Assembly: GCF_004114425.1 (NCBI RefSeq)
Contig: NZ_RDQF01000023.1
Span: 1 to 64,000 of the forward strand
From: Bradyrhizobium vignae
Lineage (GTDB): Bacteria; Pseudomonadota; Alphaproteobacteria; Rhizobiales; Xanthobacteraceae
DNA length: 64,000 nucleotides
Reading direction: 5' to 3'
Part shown: positions 37,401 to 44,165 of the stretch, in pieces
Position numbering within the stretch: the stretch's first letter is position 1
Layout of the letters: every line of letters starts with the position of its first letter
Made by a program: the position numbers and the translations under genes
Notes under the pieces: model-generated
Databases searched by the model: none
The model's input: only the letters and a program-made list of their open reading frames with translations
Told to the model about the DNA's origin: nothing

Positions 37401-37535
37401 GAACCAGGTCGTGAAATCGAAGGCCCGATGGCGATCGTCATCCTTGGCGGCCTCATGACCTCGATGGCACTTAGTCTGCTGGTCCTGCCTACCCTTGCGC
37501 TTCGCTACGCACGTTTCAAGGTTCGTGCTGGATGA
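34401..37535 (+). CDS. Heavy-metal-type RND efflux pump (CusA/CzcA family)
   Basis: 1044 residues, full length. Twelve transmembrane helices in the 1+5, 1+5 RND layout and two large periplasmic loops. The fourth-helix motif reads AIAIGEVVDDAVIGVENVVRR, an HME-type relay in which the first aspartate of the CzcA DFGxxxDGA pattern is absent but Asp-Asp and Glu are kept. Substrate is unknown; divalent metals are usual. Its place between the quinoprotein modules and pqqA/lanM raises lanthanide or other trivalent metal efflux as an inference. The start ATG at 34401 lies inside the end of the adaptor gene. Confidence 0.9.
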   Translation: MTTDDTGSGRSGPQAAVVAFAIRFRGIVLALSFALLGYGLFALGEAKYGVFPEFAPPQVTIQTEAPGLSPEHVEILVTQPIETSINGLAGVESLRSSSIQGLSVVTVVFQPRSDIYRARQLVTERLTVAAARLPQGVQPPSMTPLTPLAGTVLVIGLTSDQRSLMDLRTIADWTVARRLLAVQGVAQVSTYGKDVRSLQVQVRPDDLIRFRVGLNDVLAAARKATGVRGAGFIDTANQRITLQTQGQSLTPDQLARTVLLHEGGASVVLGDVATVVTAPEPPIGAALIDGVPGIMLMVSQQYGANTREVTARAEAALQELRPGLEADGVRLHADIFRPADFIDAATESVLNALLIGGALVVVVLFLFLFDWRTSIISCTAIPLSLIAAVLALQWMGETLNTMTLGGLAIAIGEVVDDAVIGVENVVRRLRENRRTTAPKAEARVVLDAFLEVRTAVAYATFAVLLVFFPILALSGIAGRLFGPLGIAYVFAVIASLAVALTVTPALSMLLLVGRSGERRLHEPPAVRWSRRYYQALLRRIGRFPKLVMTATAAVTIAGAAMLPFFGGTFLPDLREGHLILHVSAIPGTSLDESLRIGKLMADTLRHIQGIRRVAQHVGRAEAGIDTVGPHSSEFEVDLEPGLSGRAQSEAEARIRAAFADFPGVSFSSKTYLTERVEETVSGFSAAVVINIYGPDLDSLDRAARDVARELDEVGGAADVQRRTPPGMPQVNVTLRPTDLQRWGLDAVEVLELVRTAYQGDIVGQGYEGNAVFNIIVILDAPARARLTQIGDLPVRTPSGAYILLKQIADVYETSGRYQIQHQNAQRVQTVTANVSGRDLESFVAAAKRKLAREVKLPPGARIEFAGAAEAQARSRRDLIVNSLLAGTGIVVLLSMVTGHWRNLLLVMINLPFALVGGVLALALTGGLLSLGSMVGFVTLFGITLRNSILMISHYEHLVLIDGRVWGPETAIEGAADRLVPILMTSLVTGLGLLPLAIGAGEPGREIEGPMAIVILGGLMTSMALSLLVLPTLALRYARFKVRAG

Positions 37536-37693
37536 ACGCCGATCCGCGTTACGGCCTCGACCACATCGTCAGGAAAGCGGCAGCAGCGCTGGGTAGGATG
37601 ACGCACTGGCGGTTGAGGCTTTCGAGCGCGCTCGTCGACCGCCATCGCGGCACGACGTTACGAAGCCAGATGAACTGTTTTGACGCCAAGACA

Positions 37694-37735
37694 CTGCCAC
37701 GGCTGCGACGGCGTTCGCCATCGAAGCCGCGGCAG
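37694..37735 (-). promoter_or_regulatory. Stem-loop just downstream of pqqA
   Basis: CTGCCaCGGCT (37694-37704) and AGCCGCGGCAG (37725-37735) pair over 10 of 11 positions. The stem begins 11 nt after the pqqA stop codon on the minus strand. There is no T-run. In other PQQ producers pqqA mRNA is made in excess and ends at a hairpin, so a terminator or stabiliser role is plausible. Confidence 0.45.
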
Positions 37736-37745
37736 ATCGTCGGTC

Positions 37746-37826
37746 TTATTTGCGCGAAGCGCAGGCGTACATGTTGATTTCCATGCCGACCGGCACTTCC
37801 ACGATCTTCGGAGCTTTCCAAGCCAT
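37746..37826 (-). CDS. pqqA: PQQ precursor peptide PqqA (orphan)
   Basis: A 26-codon gene, MAWKAPKIVEVPVGMEINMY followed by ACASRK. It carries the invariant Glu16 and Tyr20 (E-x3-Y) that PqqE cross-links to build pyrroloquinoline quinone. The ribosome site is GGGAG five nt before the ATG. No pqqB, C, D or E lies in the window, so this is a stand-alone precursor gene whose product must be processed by enzymes encoded elsewhere. It faces away from the lanmodulin/PQQ-dehydrogenase block and shares an upstream 32-nt element with xoxF. It supplies the cofactor for the three quinoproteins here. Confidence 0.95.
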   Translation of the reverse strand: MAWKAPKIVEVPVGMEINMYACASRK

Positions 37827-37951
37827 TCGGGTCTCCCGAGGTATTGAGCGCGACATCGCGCGGCGCAAAACCTAGGGCTGCGTCAGGTGCAGTTCAAGCC
37901 TCGATTCGACTGTCGAGCGCGTCTGTGTCGATTCTTCGTGGCTGCATTTCT

Positions 37952-37983
37952 CTCTCGGACAAAGCCAGTTCCCTCTTGGTCAA
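37952..37983. promoter_or_regulatory. Element shared with the xoxF upstream region (copy at pqqA)
   Basis: This 32-nt segment matches 43918-43949 at 24 positions without gaps. The core TTCCCTCTTGG-n-CAA (37969-37983) is identical except at the single n position, and CAAA lies at the same 9-nt spacing before it. It is 126 nt upstream of the pqqA start, in opposite orientation relative to its gene compared with the xoxF copy. Probably a regulator-binding site. Confidence 0.6.
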
Positions 37984-38044
37984 AAGCGACCCGCGAGACA
38001 TCACCTTGTGCAACGCACCGCACGCCGAATCGACAATGGCGCGG

Positions 38045-38245
38045 TCAGCAGCCCTTGTCGGCCATTTCCGCGTTCGGCTTGGCGCCTTCGGCACGCTGAG
38101 CCGCCGTCGGCTCACTCTGCATTTGCCGCTGCGCATCCTCGGACGAAGTCGCCGTTTCACCGCTTGCACGATTCATCGTGCTGGTCAGCGGGTGCTGATT
38201 GGTATCAGTCGCTGAACTGGGCGAGTGCGACTGCGCGGAGCCCAC
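38045..38245 (-). CDS. Small Ser/Thr/Gln-rich protein, possibly degenerate
   Basis: The minus-strand frame ending DKGC at 38045 stays open to beyond the lanmodulin stop, with no ATG until an internal one; a GTG at 38245 gives 66 residues. Just upstream the same frame reads like the end of a signal peptide (LTLGNIGLLCNTGSAS), while an ATG giving a hydrophobic head (38354 region) is in another frame and stops early. This suggests a small exported protein broken by a frameshift, or one with a non-ATG start. Composition is low-complexity (Ser, Thr, Gln, Glu). Confidence 0.4.
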   Translation of the reverse strand: MGSAQSHSPSSATDTNQHPLTSTMNRASGETATSSEDAQRQMQSEPTAAQRAEGAKPNAEMADKGC

Positions 38246-38378
38246 GGTGACCGGACCAGAACCAGCATCCTTGTCGGTGCTGGCGCTGCCGGTGTTACAG
38301 AGAAGCCCGATGTTCCCGAGCGTCAGACCGGAACGATCGCGAATGTTGCGCTCGTCATGTCCGTTCCGATTGCAGCGC

Positions 38379-38771
38379 TCACCGCAGCAATCGCAACAGC
38401 GCGCGGCCGGCGCGCGAGTTCAGCTCCTTCGCATCCAGCGTTCCGTCCTTGTCGGGATTCGCTGCGTTGAAGCGCTGCTCGACCACGGACAGATATTCGT
38501 CGAGCGTAAGGGTCCCGTCCCGGTCGGGATCGGCGGCAGCGAGTTCTTTCGCCGTCAACCGTCCACGCAATTCGCGCGCATCGAGCGTGCCGTCATGATC
38601 GCGATCGAGCTTTGCGAACAATGCGGCGGCCGCCTTCTTCACCTCGGCAAGATCGAGCGTGCCGTCATTGTCGGTGTCGAGCAACTTGACCGCATTGCCC
38701 GAGGCCGACCACGCCGGACCGGCTGACAATGCAATCGTAAGCGCAAGGGCAATTGAACGACGCGAAATCAT
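38379..38771 (-). CDS. lanM: Lanmodulin-like periplasmic lanthanide-binding protein
   Basis: 130 residues from the ATG at 38771 (GGGAGGTTTTG upstream). Signal peptide to WSAS. Four EF loops: 32-43 DTDNDGTLDLAE, 56-67 DRDHDGTLDARE, 81-92 DPDRDGTLTLDE, 105-116 NPDKDGTLDAKE. The 12/13/12-residue spacing between loops and the closing AGRALLRLLR match Methylorubrum lanmodulin, where close EF spacing and a proline at loop position 2 are hallmarks. Proline is present only in loops 3 and 4; loop 3 has Thr at position 9. It should bind lanthanides with high affinity in the periplasm; a simple calcium EF protein is the alternative. Confidence 0.88.
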   Translation of the reverse strand: MISRRSIALALTIALSAGPAWSASGNAVKLLDTDNDGTLDLAEVKKAAAALFAKLDRDHDGTLDARELRGRLTAKELAAADPDRDGTLTLDEYLSVVEQRFNAANPDKDGTLDAKELNSRAGRALLRLLR

Positions 38772-39112
38772 CAAAACCTCCCTGACGAAGAGTCCCGGAT
38801 CGATGGGGACAGAAGCGACATAAATCCACAAGCGGACCCCGGTTCAAGTCCCGAAACGCAACTTGCGCGCGTCACCGCCCGGGAGCCCGGCCGAGCGTCC
38901 GGCGATCGGGCACCCGAGACTGCTTCGTACCGCGGAATTATCTCAGCGTGTCCGCACAAGTGGGAGTTGCTCGCGTAAGGTTTCCCTGAGGTGACCGGAC
39001 CAGCCTCCAGCGATATCGGCACGACACTTGCGACTTTCGTATTGACGCGTTTTGCTTTCCGACGGAGTGTTGCTGCCGCAGCGTCAAAAGGCGCGCAAAT
39101 TGGGAGGAACGG

Positions 39113-40777
39113 ATGAAACGCTTTGCGATGGCCGCAGGCCTCGTCATGCTTGCGTCAACCTGTGCAAATGCACAAACCAGCGAGCAGCTGGTCAAGGGGG
39201 CGACCGACACGTCGAACGTTCTCAATTACGGAATGGGCTACAATCTCCAGCGCTTCTCGACGCTGAACCAGATCAACAAGGACACCGTCAAGAACCTCGT
39301 CCCGGTCTGGAACTACTCCTTTAACGACGATCGCAGCGAGGAATCGCAGCCGCTGGTGTACCAGGGCGTGATCTACGTGACCTCGCACAACGCGACCATG
39401 GCGGTCGACGCCAAGACCGGCAAGCAGATCTGGAAGACCAAGGTCGAGTATCCCGCCGAGACCCCGCGCATCGTCTGCTGCGGCATCATCAATCGCGGCG
39501 CGGCGCTCTACGACGGCAAGGTGTTCCGCACCACGCTCGACGCCCACGTGATCGCGCTCGACGCCAAGAATGGCAAGGAGCTGTGGCGGCAGAAGGCGGC
39601 CGACATCAAGGAAGGCTATTCGATGACGGTCGCCCCGCTGGTTGCCGACGGCGTCGTCATCACCGGAATCTCCGGCGCCGAATTCGGCACAAGGGGCTTC
39701 ATCGACGGCTGGGATCCGGCGACGGGCAAGCACCTCTGGCGCACCTACTCGATCCCCTCGCCGGACGAACCCGGCGGCGACACCTGGAAGGGCGATACCT
39801 GGAAGCTCGGCGGCGGCTCGACCTGGATCACGGGTTCTTATGACCCGGAGCTGAACACGGTGTATTGGGGCATCGGCAATCCCGGCCCGTTCAATTCGTC
39901 GGTGCGCCCCGGTGACAATCTCTACACCTGCTCCGTGCTGGCGATGGATCCCAAGACCGGCAAGATCAAGTGGCACTATCAGTTCTCGCCGAACAATCCG
40001 TTCGACTATGACTCGGTGGCCGAGATGGTGCTCGCCGACATGAACGTCGAGGGCAAGCCGACCAAGGTGCTGATGGACGCCAACCGCAACGGCTTCTTCT
40101 ACGTGCTCGATCGCACCAACGGCAAGCTGCTCGCGGCCAATCCTTACGTGAAGATCAATTGGGCGACCGGGATCGACATGAAGACCGGACGTCCGATCGA
40201 GACCGACGTTTCCAAGGACGCGCGCGAGGGCAAGAAGGTCACGGTCTATCCGTCCATCCTCGGGGGCAAGAACTGGGAGCCGATGTCGTTCAACCCGCAG
40301 ACCGGCCTCGCCTATGCCAACACGCTCAACTTCGGCGGCAAATACAAGGCGGAGCCCGTCACCTTCAAGCAGGGTGAATGGTATCTCGGCATGGATCTGA
40401 CCGATCCCTGGGAGTTCGGAGACGGACCGCGCGGTCACCTCAAGGCCATCGACCCCCTGACCGGCAAGTCGAAGTGGGAAGCGCCGAGCGATATTCCGCG
40501 CTTCTCGGGCGTGCTGTCGACGGCCGGAGGCGTGGTGTTCTCAGGTCAGCTGACCGGCGAGTTCGAGGCCTTCGATGCCGACACCGGCAGGAAGCTCTGG
40601 CAGTTCCAGACCGGGTCCGGCATCGAGGGACAGCCGGTGACCTGGCAGCAGGACGGCGTGCAATATGTTGCGGTGACGAGCGGCTATGGCGGCGTCTACT
40701 CGTTGTTCTCCGGCGACGAGCGGCTTGCCAAAGTGCCGCCCGGCGGCTCGCTGTGGGTCTTTGCGGTCAAGCAGTAA
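39113..40777 (+). CDS. Lanthanide-type PQQ alcohol dehydrogenase (ExaF/PedH-like)
   Basis: 554 residues with a signal peptide to CANAQ and an eight-bladed quinoprotein propeller. The vicinal disulfide Cys122-Cys123 (IVCCGIINRG) caps PQQ. The catalytic Asp298 is followed two residues later by Asp300 (PFDYDSVAEM), the extra carboxylate that marks lanthanide-dependent enzymes; calcium types have Ala or Ser there. The sequence is shorter than XoxF and nearer to ethanol-type enzymes, so short alcohols or aldehydes are the likely substrates. It is first in an operon with a cytochrome c and a XoxJ-like protein. GGGAGGAACGG precedes the start. Confidence 0.9.
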   Translation: MKRFAMAAGLVMLASTCANAQTSEQLVKGATDTSNVLNYGMGYNLQRFSTLNQINKDTVKNLVPVWNYSFNDDRSEESQPLVYQGVIYVTSHNATMAVDAKTGKQIWKTKVEYPAETPRIVCCGIINRGAALYDGKVFRTTLDAHVIALDAKNGKELWRQKAADIKEGYSMTVAPLVADGVVITGISGAEFGTRGFIDGWDPATGKHLWRTYSIPSPDEPGGDTWKGDTWKLGGGSTWITGSYDPELNTVYWGIGNPGPFNSSVRPGDNLYTCSVLAMDPKTGKIKWHYQFSPNNPFDYDSVAEMVLADMNVEGKPTKVLMDANRNGFFYVLDRTNGKLLAANPYVKINWATGIDMKTGRPIETDVSKDAREGKKVTVYPSILGGKNWEPMSFNPQTGLAYANTLNFGGKYKAEPVTFKQGEWYLGMDLTDPWEFGDGPRGHLKAIDPLTGKSKWEAPSDIPRFSGVLSTAGGVVFSGQLTGEFEAFDADTGRKLWQFQTGSGIEGQPVTWQQDGVQYVAVTSGYGGVYSLFSGDERLAKVPPGGSLWVFAVKQ

Positions 40778-40787
40778 CCACGGCACG

Positions 40788-41144
40788 ATGCTGAGAGAAG
40801 TATCACACAGGACGGTGGCGAGCCTCGCCACCGCCGCGATGCTGACGGTCGCGCTTGCGGCGACCGTTCGCGCCGCGGATGACTCAACCGGCAATCCACT
40901 GCAGGCGCAGATCGACCACGGCAAGTCGACCTATGCCGAGAAATGCTCACACTGCCACGGTCCCAACCTGATGAACTCCGGCACCATCACGCCGGACCTG
41001 CGCGTCTTCCCGGACGACAAGACGCGCTTCGTCACCACGGTCAAGAACGGCAAGAACAACAAGATGCCGCCCTGGGGCGACATCCTCAGCGACGACCAGA
41101 TCGGGGATCTCTGGGCCTTCATCTCCAGCCGGAGAAAGCCATGA
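40788..41144 (+). CDS. Periplasmic cytochrome c, electron acceptor of the 39-kb dehydrogenase
   Basis: 118 residues with a signal peptide to about residue 30. One haem site, Cys53-x-x-Cys56-His57 (EKCSHCHGP), and an axial Met93 in NKMPPWG. Class I cytochrome c. Position immediately after the quinoprotein gene and before a XoxJ-like gene gives the dehydrogenase, cytochrome, XoxJ order; it should carry electrons from PQQH2 to the terminal oxidase. The next start overlaps its stop (ATGA). Confidence 0.92.
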   Translation: MLREVSHRTVASLATAAMLTVALAATVRAADDSTGNPLQAQIDHGKSTYAEKCSHCHGPNLMNSGTITPDLRVFPDDKTRFVTTVKNGKNNKMPPWGDILSDDQIGDLWAFISSRRKP

Positions 41145-42070
41145 CGGGCCGGCGCCTTGCCTGGAGCGTTGCGGCCGTTCTTTCCATGATGGCGTCGGTC
41201 GCGCCTGCGGCCGACGATGCTCTGAAGATCTGTCTCGACGAGGACCGGCCGCCGCTCTCGGTGCATCACCGCGGCAAGCCGGATGCCGGCTTCGACCTGC
41301 TGCTGGGCAAGGCGGTTGCGGAGCGGCTCGGACGACCGCTGGCGATCCAGTGGTTCGAGAGCAAACTGGACGAGGATTCGAGCCCGCAGCTCGAAGCCAA
41401 CGCGCTGCTCTCGGATGGGCGCTGCTCGCTCGTCGGCGGCTACGCGCTGACGCAGGATTCGCTCGTCGTGCCCGGGATGAAGACAGCGCGCTTGCCGGAT
41501 TTCGCCGGCGCCACACGCGACGATCGGCGCCGCCGCGTCCCGCTGGGCGTGCTCGCGCCGAGCCAGCCTTACATCTATTCGCCGATGACGGTGGTGCTCG
41601 GACCGAAGGCCCGCGGCCGCAAGATCGGCGACATCGGCGATCTCGCCGGCCTTCGTCTCGTCATCGAAAGCGGATCGCTTGGCGACGCCATCCTGATGAC
41701 CTTCGACAAGGGACGCCTGATCGACAACATCACCCATCTCGTCCCCGGTCGCGACGATCTCCTCGGCGCGCTCCAGCGCGGCGACCATGATGCGACGCTG
41801 ATCGATCTTGCCCGCTTCGATGCCCATCGCGCCGCGCACCCCGACACGGCGGTCACGGCGTCCGGGTACTACTACCCGATCGGAGCCAATCGCGGCTATG
41901 TCGGACTCGCCAGCGAAGGCGCACTGATCGAGGCCGTCAACAAGGCGCTGACGGAGCTTGCAGCCGAGGGCAAGATCGCCGAATTCGGCAAGCAGGCCGG
42001 CCTCACCTATCTGCCACCGCGCGAGCCCGCGATCCTCGGCGATGTCTGGACCAGGATCATTCAGCGGTGA
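41141..42070 (+). CDS. XoxJ-like periplasmic binding protein
   Basis: 309 residues. Signal peptide to APAAD, then a type II binding fold: LKICLDEDRPPLSVHHRGKP, DAGFDLLLGKAVAERLGRPL and GLRLVIESGSLGDAI. Same general family as the protein at 25743 but clearly different in sequence. XoxJ/MoxJ proteins are thought to assist activation of quinoprotein dehydrogenases, perhaps by holding a partly open enzyme for PQQ or metal insertion. Co-translated with the cytochrome gene (ATGA). Confidence 0.85.
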   Translation: MTGRRLAWSVAAVLSMMASVAPAADDALKICLDEDRPPLSVHHRGKPDAGFDLLLGKAVAERLGRPLAIQWFESKLDEDSSPQLEANALLSDGRCSLVGGYALTQDSLVVPGMKTARLPDFAGATRDDRRRRVPLGVLAPSQPYIYSPMTVVLGPKARGRKIGDIGDLAGLRLVIESGSLGDAILMTFDKGRLIDNITHLVPGRDDLLGALQRGDHDATLIDLARFDAHRAAHPDTAVTASGYYYPIGANRGYVGLASEGALIEAVNKALTELAAEGKIAEFGKQAGLTYLPPREPAILGDVWTRIIQR

Positions 42071-42080
42071 TTGCCTGTCA

Positions 42081-42110
42081 TTCCGGGGCGCCCGCAGGGC
42101 GACCCCGGAA
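42081..42110. repeat. Palindromic intergenic element/terminator
   Basis: TTCCGGGG-CGCCC (42081-42093) pairs with GGGCG-a-CCCCGGAA (42097-42110): a 13-bp stem with one bulged A and a three-base loop. It starts 10 nt after the XoxJ-like gene stop and probably terminates or stabilises that operon; this element is a common interspersed palindrome in Bradyrhizobium. Confidence 0.6.
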
Positions 42111-42233
42111 ATCATTCGCCGCAGCGCATGTAGCCAATGACGCGCACCGGCCTGCAGTCCAACCAAAGCCTAGCGCCGGTCGCGGATTTTCCCCTATGAT
42201 TGCGCGCCTCTGCGGACAAGAAGGGCCGATCGC

Positions 42234-42656
42234 ATGACACCGGATGCAGTCGCCGTCGCCGTTCTGATCATCCTGCTTTTTCCGATGGGCTATTTCACGC
42301 TGGCATCGCCCGCCTTCCTGCTGGTGAGGCTCGACATCCAGCCCGTCGCCCAGCTGCTGCGCGGAATGTTCAACGCTCATTTCCTGGTGATGCGCGTCGC
42401 CGCTGCCATCGGAACGATGGCTCTCCTCCTCAACGGTCGCCCGCTTGCCGGGCTCGGCGTCGGGACAATCGCAGCCCTGGCGATCTGGGGACGTCGCTGG
42501 TTCATGCAAAGGGTCGATGACCAGCTCAGCGCGACGGAGGCCGGCGATGCCGACGCCCCACGTCGGTTGCGCCGGCTGCATTGGAGCGGAATGCTGGTGA
42601 ACGCGATGCTGCTCGTCGCTCTCCTGGCCGGCATTCCCTATGTTGCGACGACGTAA
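42234..42656 (+). CDS. Small membrane protein of unknown function
   Basis: 140 residues with three to four hydrophobic segments (VAVAVLIILLFPMGYF, FLVMRVAAAIGTMALLL, LGVGTIAALAIWG, MLVNAMLLVALLAGIPYVA). A polar Asp/Arg segment separates the last two. No family recognised. It lies between the quinoprotein operon and the AraC regulator, reading toward the latter's 3' end. Confidence 0.7.
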   Translation: MTPDAVAVAVLIILLFPMGYFTLASPAFLLVRLDIQPVAQLLRGMFNAHFLVMRVAAAIGTMALLLNGRPLAGLGVGTIAALAIWGRRWFMQRVDDQLSATEAGDADAPRRLRRLHWSGMLVNAMLLVALLAGIPYVATT

Positions 42657-42683
42657 GCGCGCCGGAAATTCTCAGGCGTGCGC

Positions 42684-43652
42684 CTAATGCTCGCCCGAGC
42701 TGGCCGCGCCCTGCTGCGCCTTGTGGATCGAGGACGGCACCACGCCGAAATATTTTCGAAACACCCGGCTGAAATGCGATGAGCTGGAGAAGCCCCAGGA
42801 GAAGGCGACGTCGGTGATGGTCTTGCCGGCATGGGCCTCGAGCTCCTGGCGGCAGTTCTGCAACCGCGCCTGCCAGATGTAGTCGCTCACCGTGGTGCCG
42901 CGCTCCGAGAACAGCATGTGCAGATAGCGCTTGGAGCAGCCGAGCTCGGCCGAGATCTGGTCGATGCACAGGTCAGGATCGCGCAAGTGCTCGCGGATGA
43001 AGAACTGCGCGCGCACATACGTCGCTTCGGGTCCGACACGATCGAACATCGTGTCGGCTTCGCGCAGCGGCAGCAGTAACAGATCGATCAGCGAATCGGC
43101 GACGCCGACAGCGCTGTTCGCCGAGAGCTTCGCGGCCTCGTCAAAGGTGGCATGGACGAAATCGTGGGCGATCCGTCCAGTGCCCGTCTTCGCCGTCAGC
43201 TTATAGGCAGGCATCCGCTGCGACGGGAATCCGCGGTCGCGCAGCAGCGCTTTCGGCACGATCACCACGTCGTGACGGGTAAAGGCGGGGCTGATGATCG
43301 AATGCGGGCAGGAGACGTCGTAGGCGATGATGTCGCCGGGATTGATTTCGATGTGGCGGCCTTCCTGCTCGAAATAGGACACGCCGTAGGTCTGGAAGTG
43401 GATTTTTATGTACGGGTGCTCGTTGCCCTTGGCGCGCGCAAGCGTGTGCGCGATGCGATGCTGGCTGACCTCGATCTGGCAGAGCTTCAGACGCGAGACC
43501 GTGGTGTAATCGATGCGACCTTCGAGCGAGGACGCCTCCAGTGGATCGACGTCGAAATAACCGCACAGGCTCGTCAGCCCGTCGATCCAGCTCTGGATCT
43601 GCCGCTTCGGCGTCATTCCCATCGTCGAGAGCGTGTGAATGGTGTCGGACAT
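42684..43652 (-). CDS. AraC family transcriptional regulator
   Basis: 322 residues from the ATG at 43652; an in-frame start at 43697 is possible. The N-terminal half is an AraC-binding-like cupin (about 50-180, IHFQTYGVSYFEQEGRHIEINPGDII). The C-terminal AraC helix-turn-helix pair spans about 215-310 (ISAELGCSKRYLHMLFSERG, then FSWGFSSSSHFSRVFRKYFG). It is divergent from xoxF with a 510-nt space between, so it is a good candidate to regulate xoxF or its own gene. The effector is unknown. Confidence 0.9.
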   Translation of the reverse strand: MSDTIHTLSTMGMTPKRQIQSWIDGLTSLCGYFDVDPLEASSLEGRIDYTTVSRLKLCQIEVSQHRIAHTLARAKGNEHPYIKIHFQTYGVSYFEQEGRHIEINPGDIIAYDVSCPHSIISPAFTRHDVVIVPKALLRDRGFPSQRMPAYKLTAKTGTGRIAHDFVHATFDEAAKLSANSAVGVADSLIDLLLLPLREADTMFDRVGPEATYVRAQFFIREHLRDPDLCIDQISAELGCSKRYLHMLFSERGTTVSDYIWQARLQNCRQELEAHAGKTITDVAFSWGFSSSSHFSRVFRKYFGVVPSSIHKAQQGAASSGEH

Positions 43653-44165
43653 TAATCCAGCCACTGATTTGATCCGGAGATTCGGCGCGAATCGCAACCA
43701 GCGCTGCCGGAGCCCTCAGCCATGATTGCGTGACGTTTACCTCGAATTTGAGCGGTCTCTTGCAACGAGCATCATCGTTCCATTGCCACTCCTGAAACTT
43801 AATCCTCCGCCTTAGTTGCAGCGCCGTCAAGGGGAACCTGCGCGCAGACGGGGTCTCAAAGGCGCACCGAAGCCGCTGAATTCGCTACTGCAAAATCAAA
43901 ATCTTCGCCTCCGTGCGCTGTCGAGCAAAACGGCTTCCCTCTTGGGCAAGTTTCCCGATGACGAAGCCGTTAGTGATTGCGGCAGGAACAACAAGAACGG
44001 GCCGCTCCCGCACGTGGACCCGTGGCTCTCATCAGGAGGAGGAAACAGCACAGCATCGTTTCTGGTCCCAATCGTGACCGCCCTGCACGAGCAGACGCCG
44101 GACGAGAAGCCCGGCGATTCAGCAATGCTTCGGAAACAATAAACGAGACCAACGGAGGAATGACT
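43653..44165. promoter_or_regulatory. Long divergent promoter region between AraC gene and xoxF
   Basis: 513 nt without a convincing gene; open frames here lack family features. It contains the element at 43918-43949, a TTTCCCGAT sequence right after it (43951-43959, matching the TTCCCGA operator half-site at 16350), and the xoxF ribosome site GGAGG at 44153. The xoxF leader could be up to 200 nt long. Confidence 0.5.
43918..43949 (+). promoter_or_regulatory. Element shared with the pqqA upstream region (copy at xoxF)
   Basis: Pairs with 37952-37983: 24 of 32 positions identical, core TTCCCTCTTGG-n-CAA. It lies 217 nt upstream of the xoxF ATG. Its conservation in non-coding DNA at two functionally linked genes argues for a binding site. 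Confidence 0.6.

Noticed and set aside
37549..37821. 90-codon minus-strand frame overlapping pqqA
   Set aside because: It covers pqqA in a different frame, is Arg/Ser-rich without a domain, whereas the 26-codon frame has every PqqA hallmark.
38982..39000. Third copy of the pqqA/xoxF element upstream of the 39-kb dehydrogenase
   Set aside because: Only TTTCCCT and a few scattered bases match; below what chance would give, so not counted.
42081..42110. Considered as part of a lanthanide-responsive operator
   Set aside because: It is a common interspersed palindrome placed after a stop codon, better explained as a terminator or repeat.
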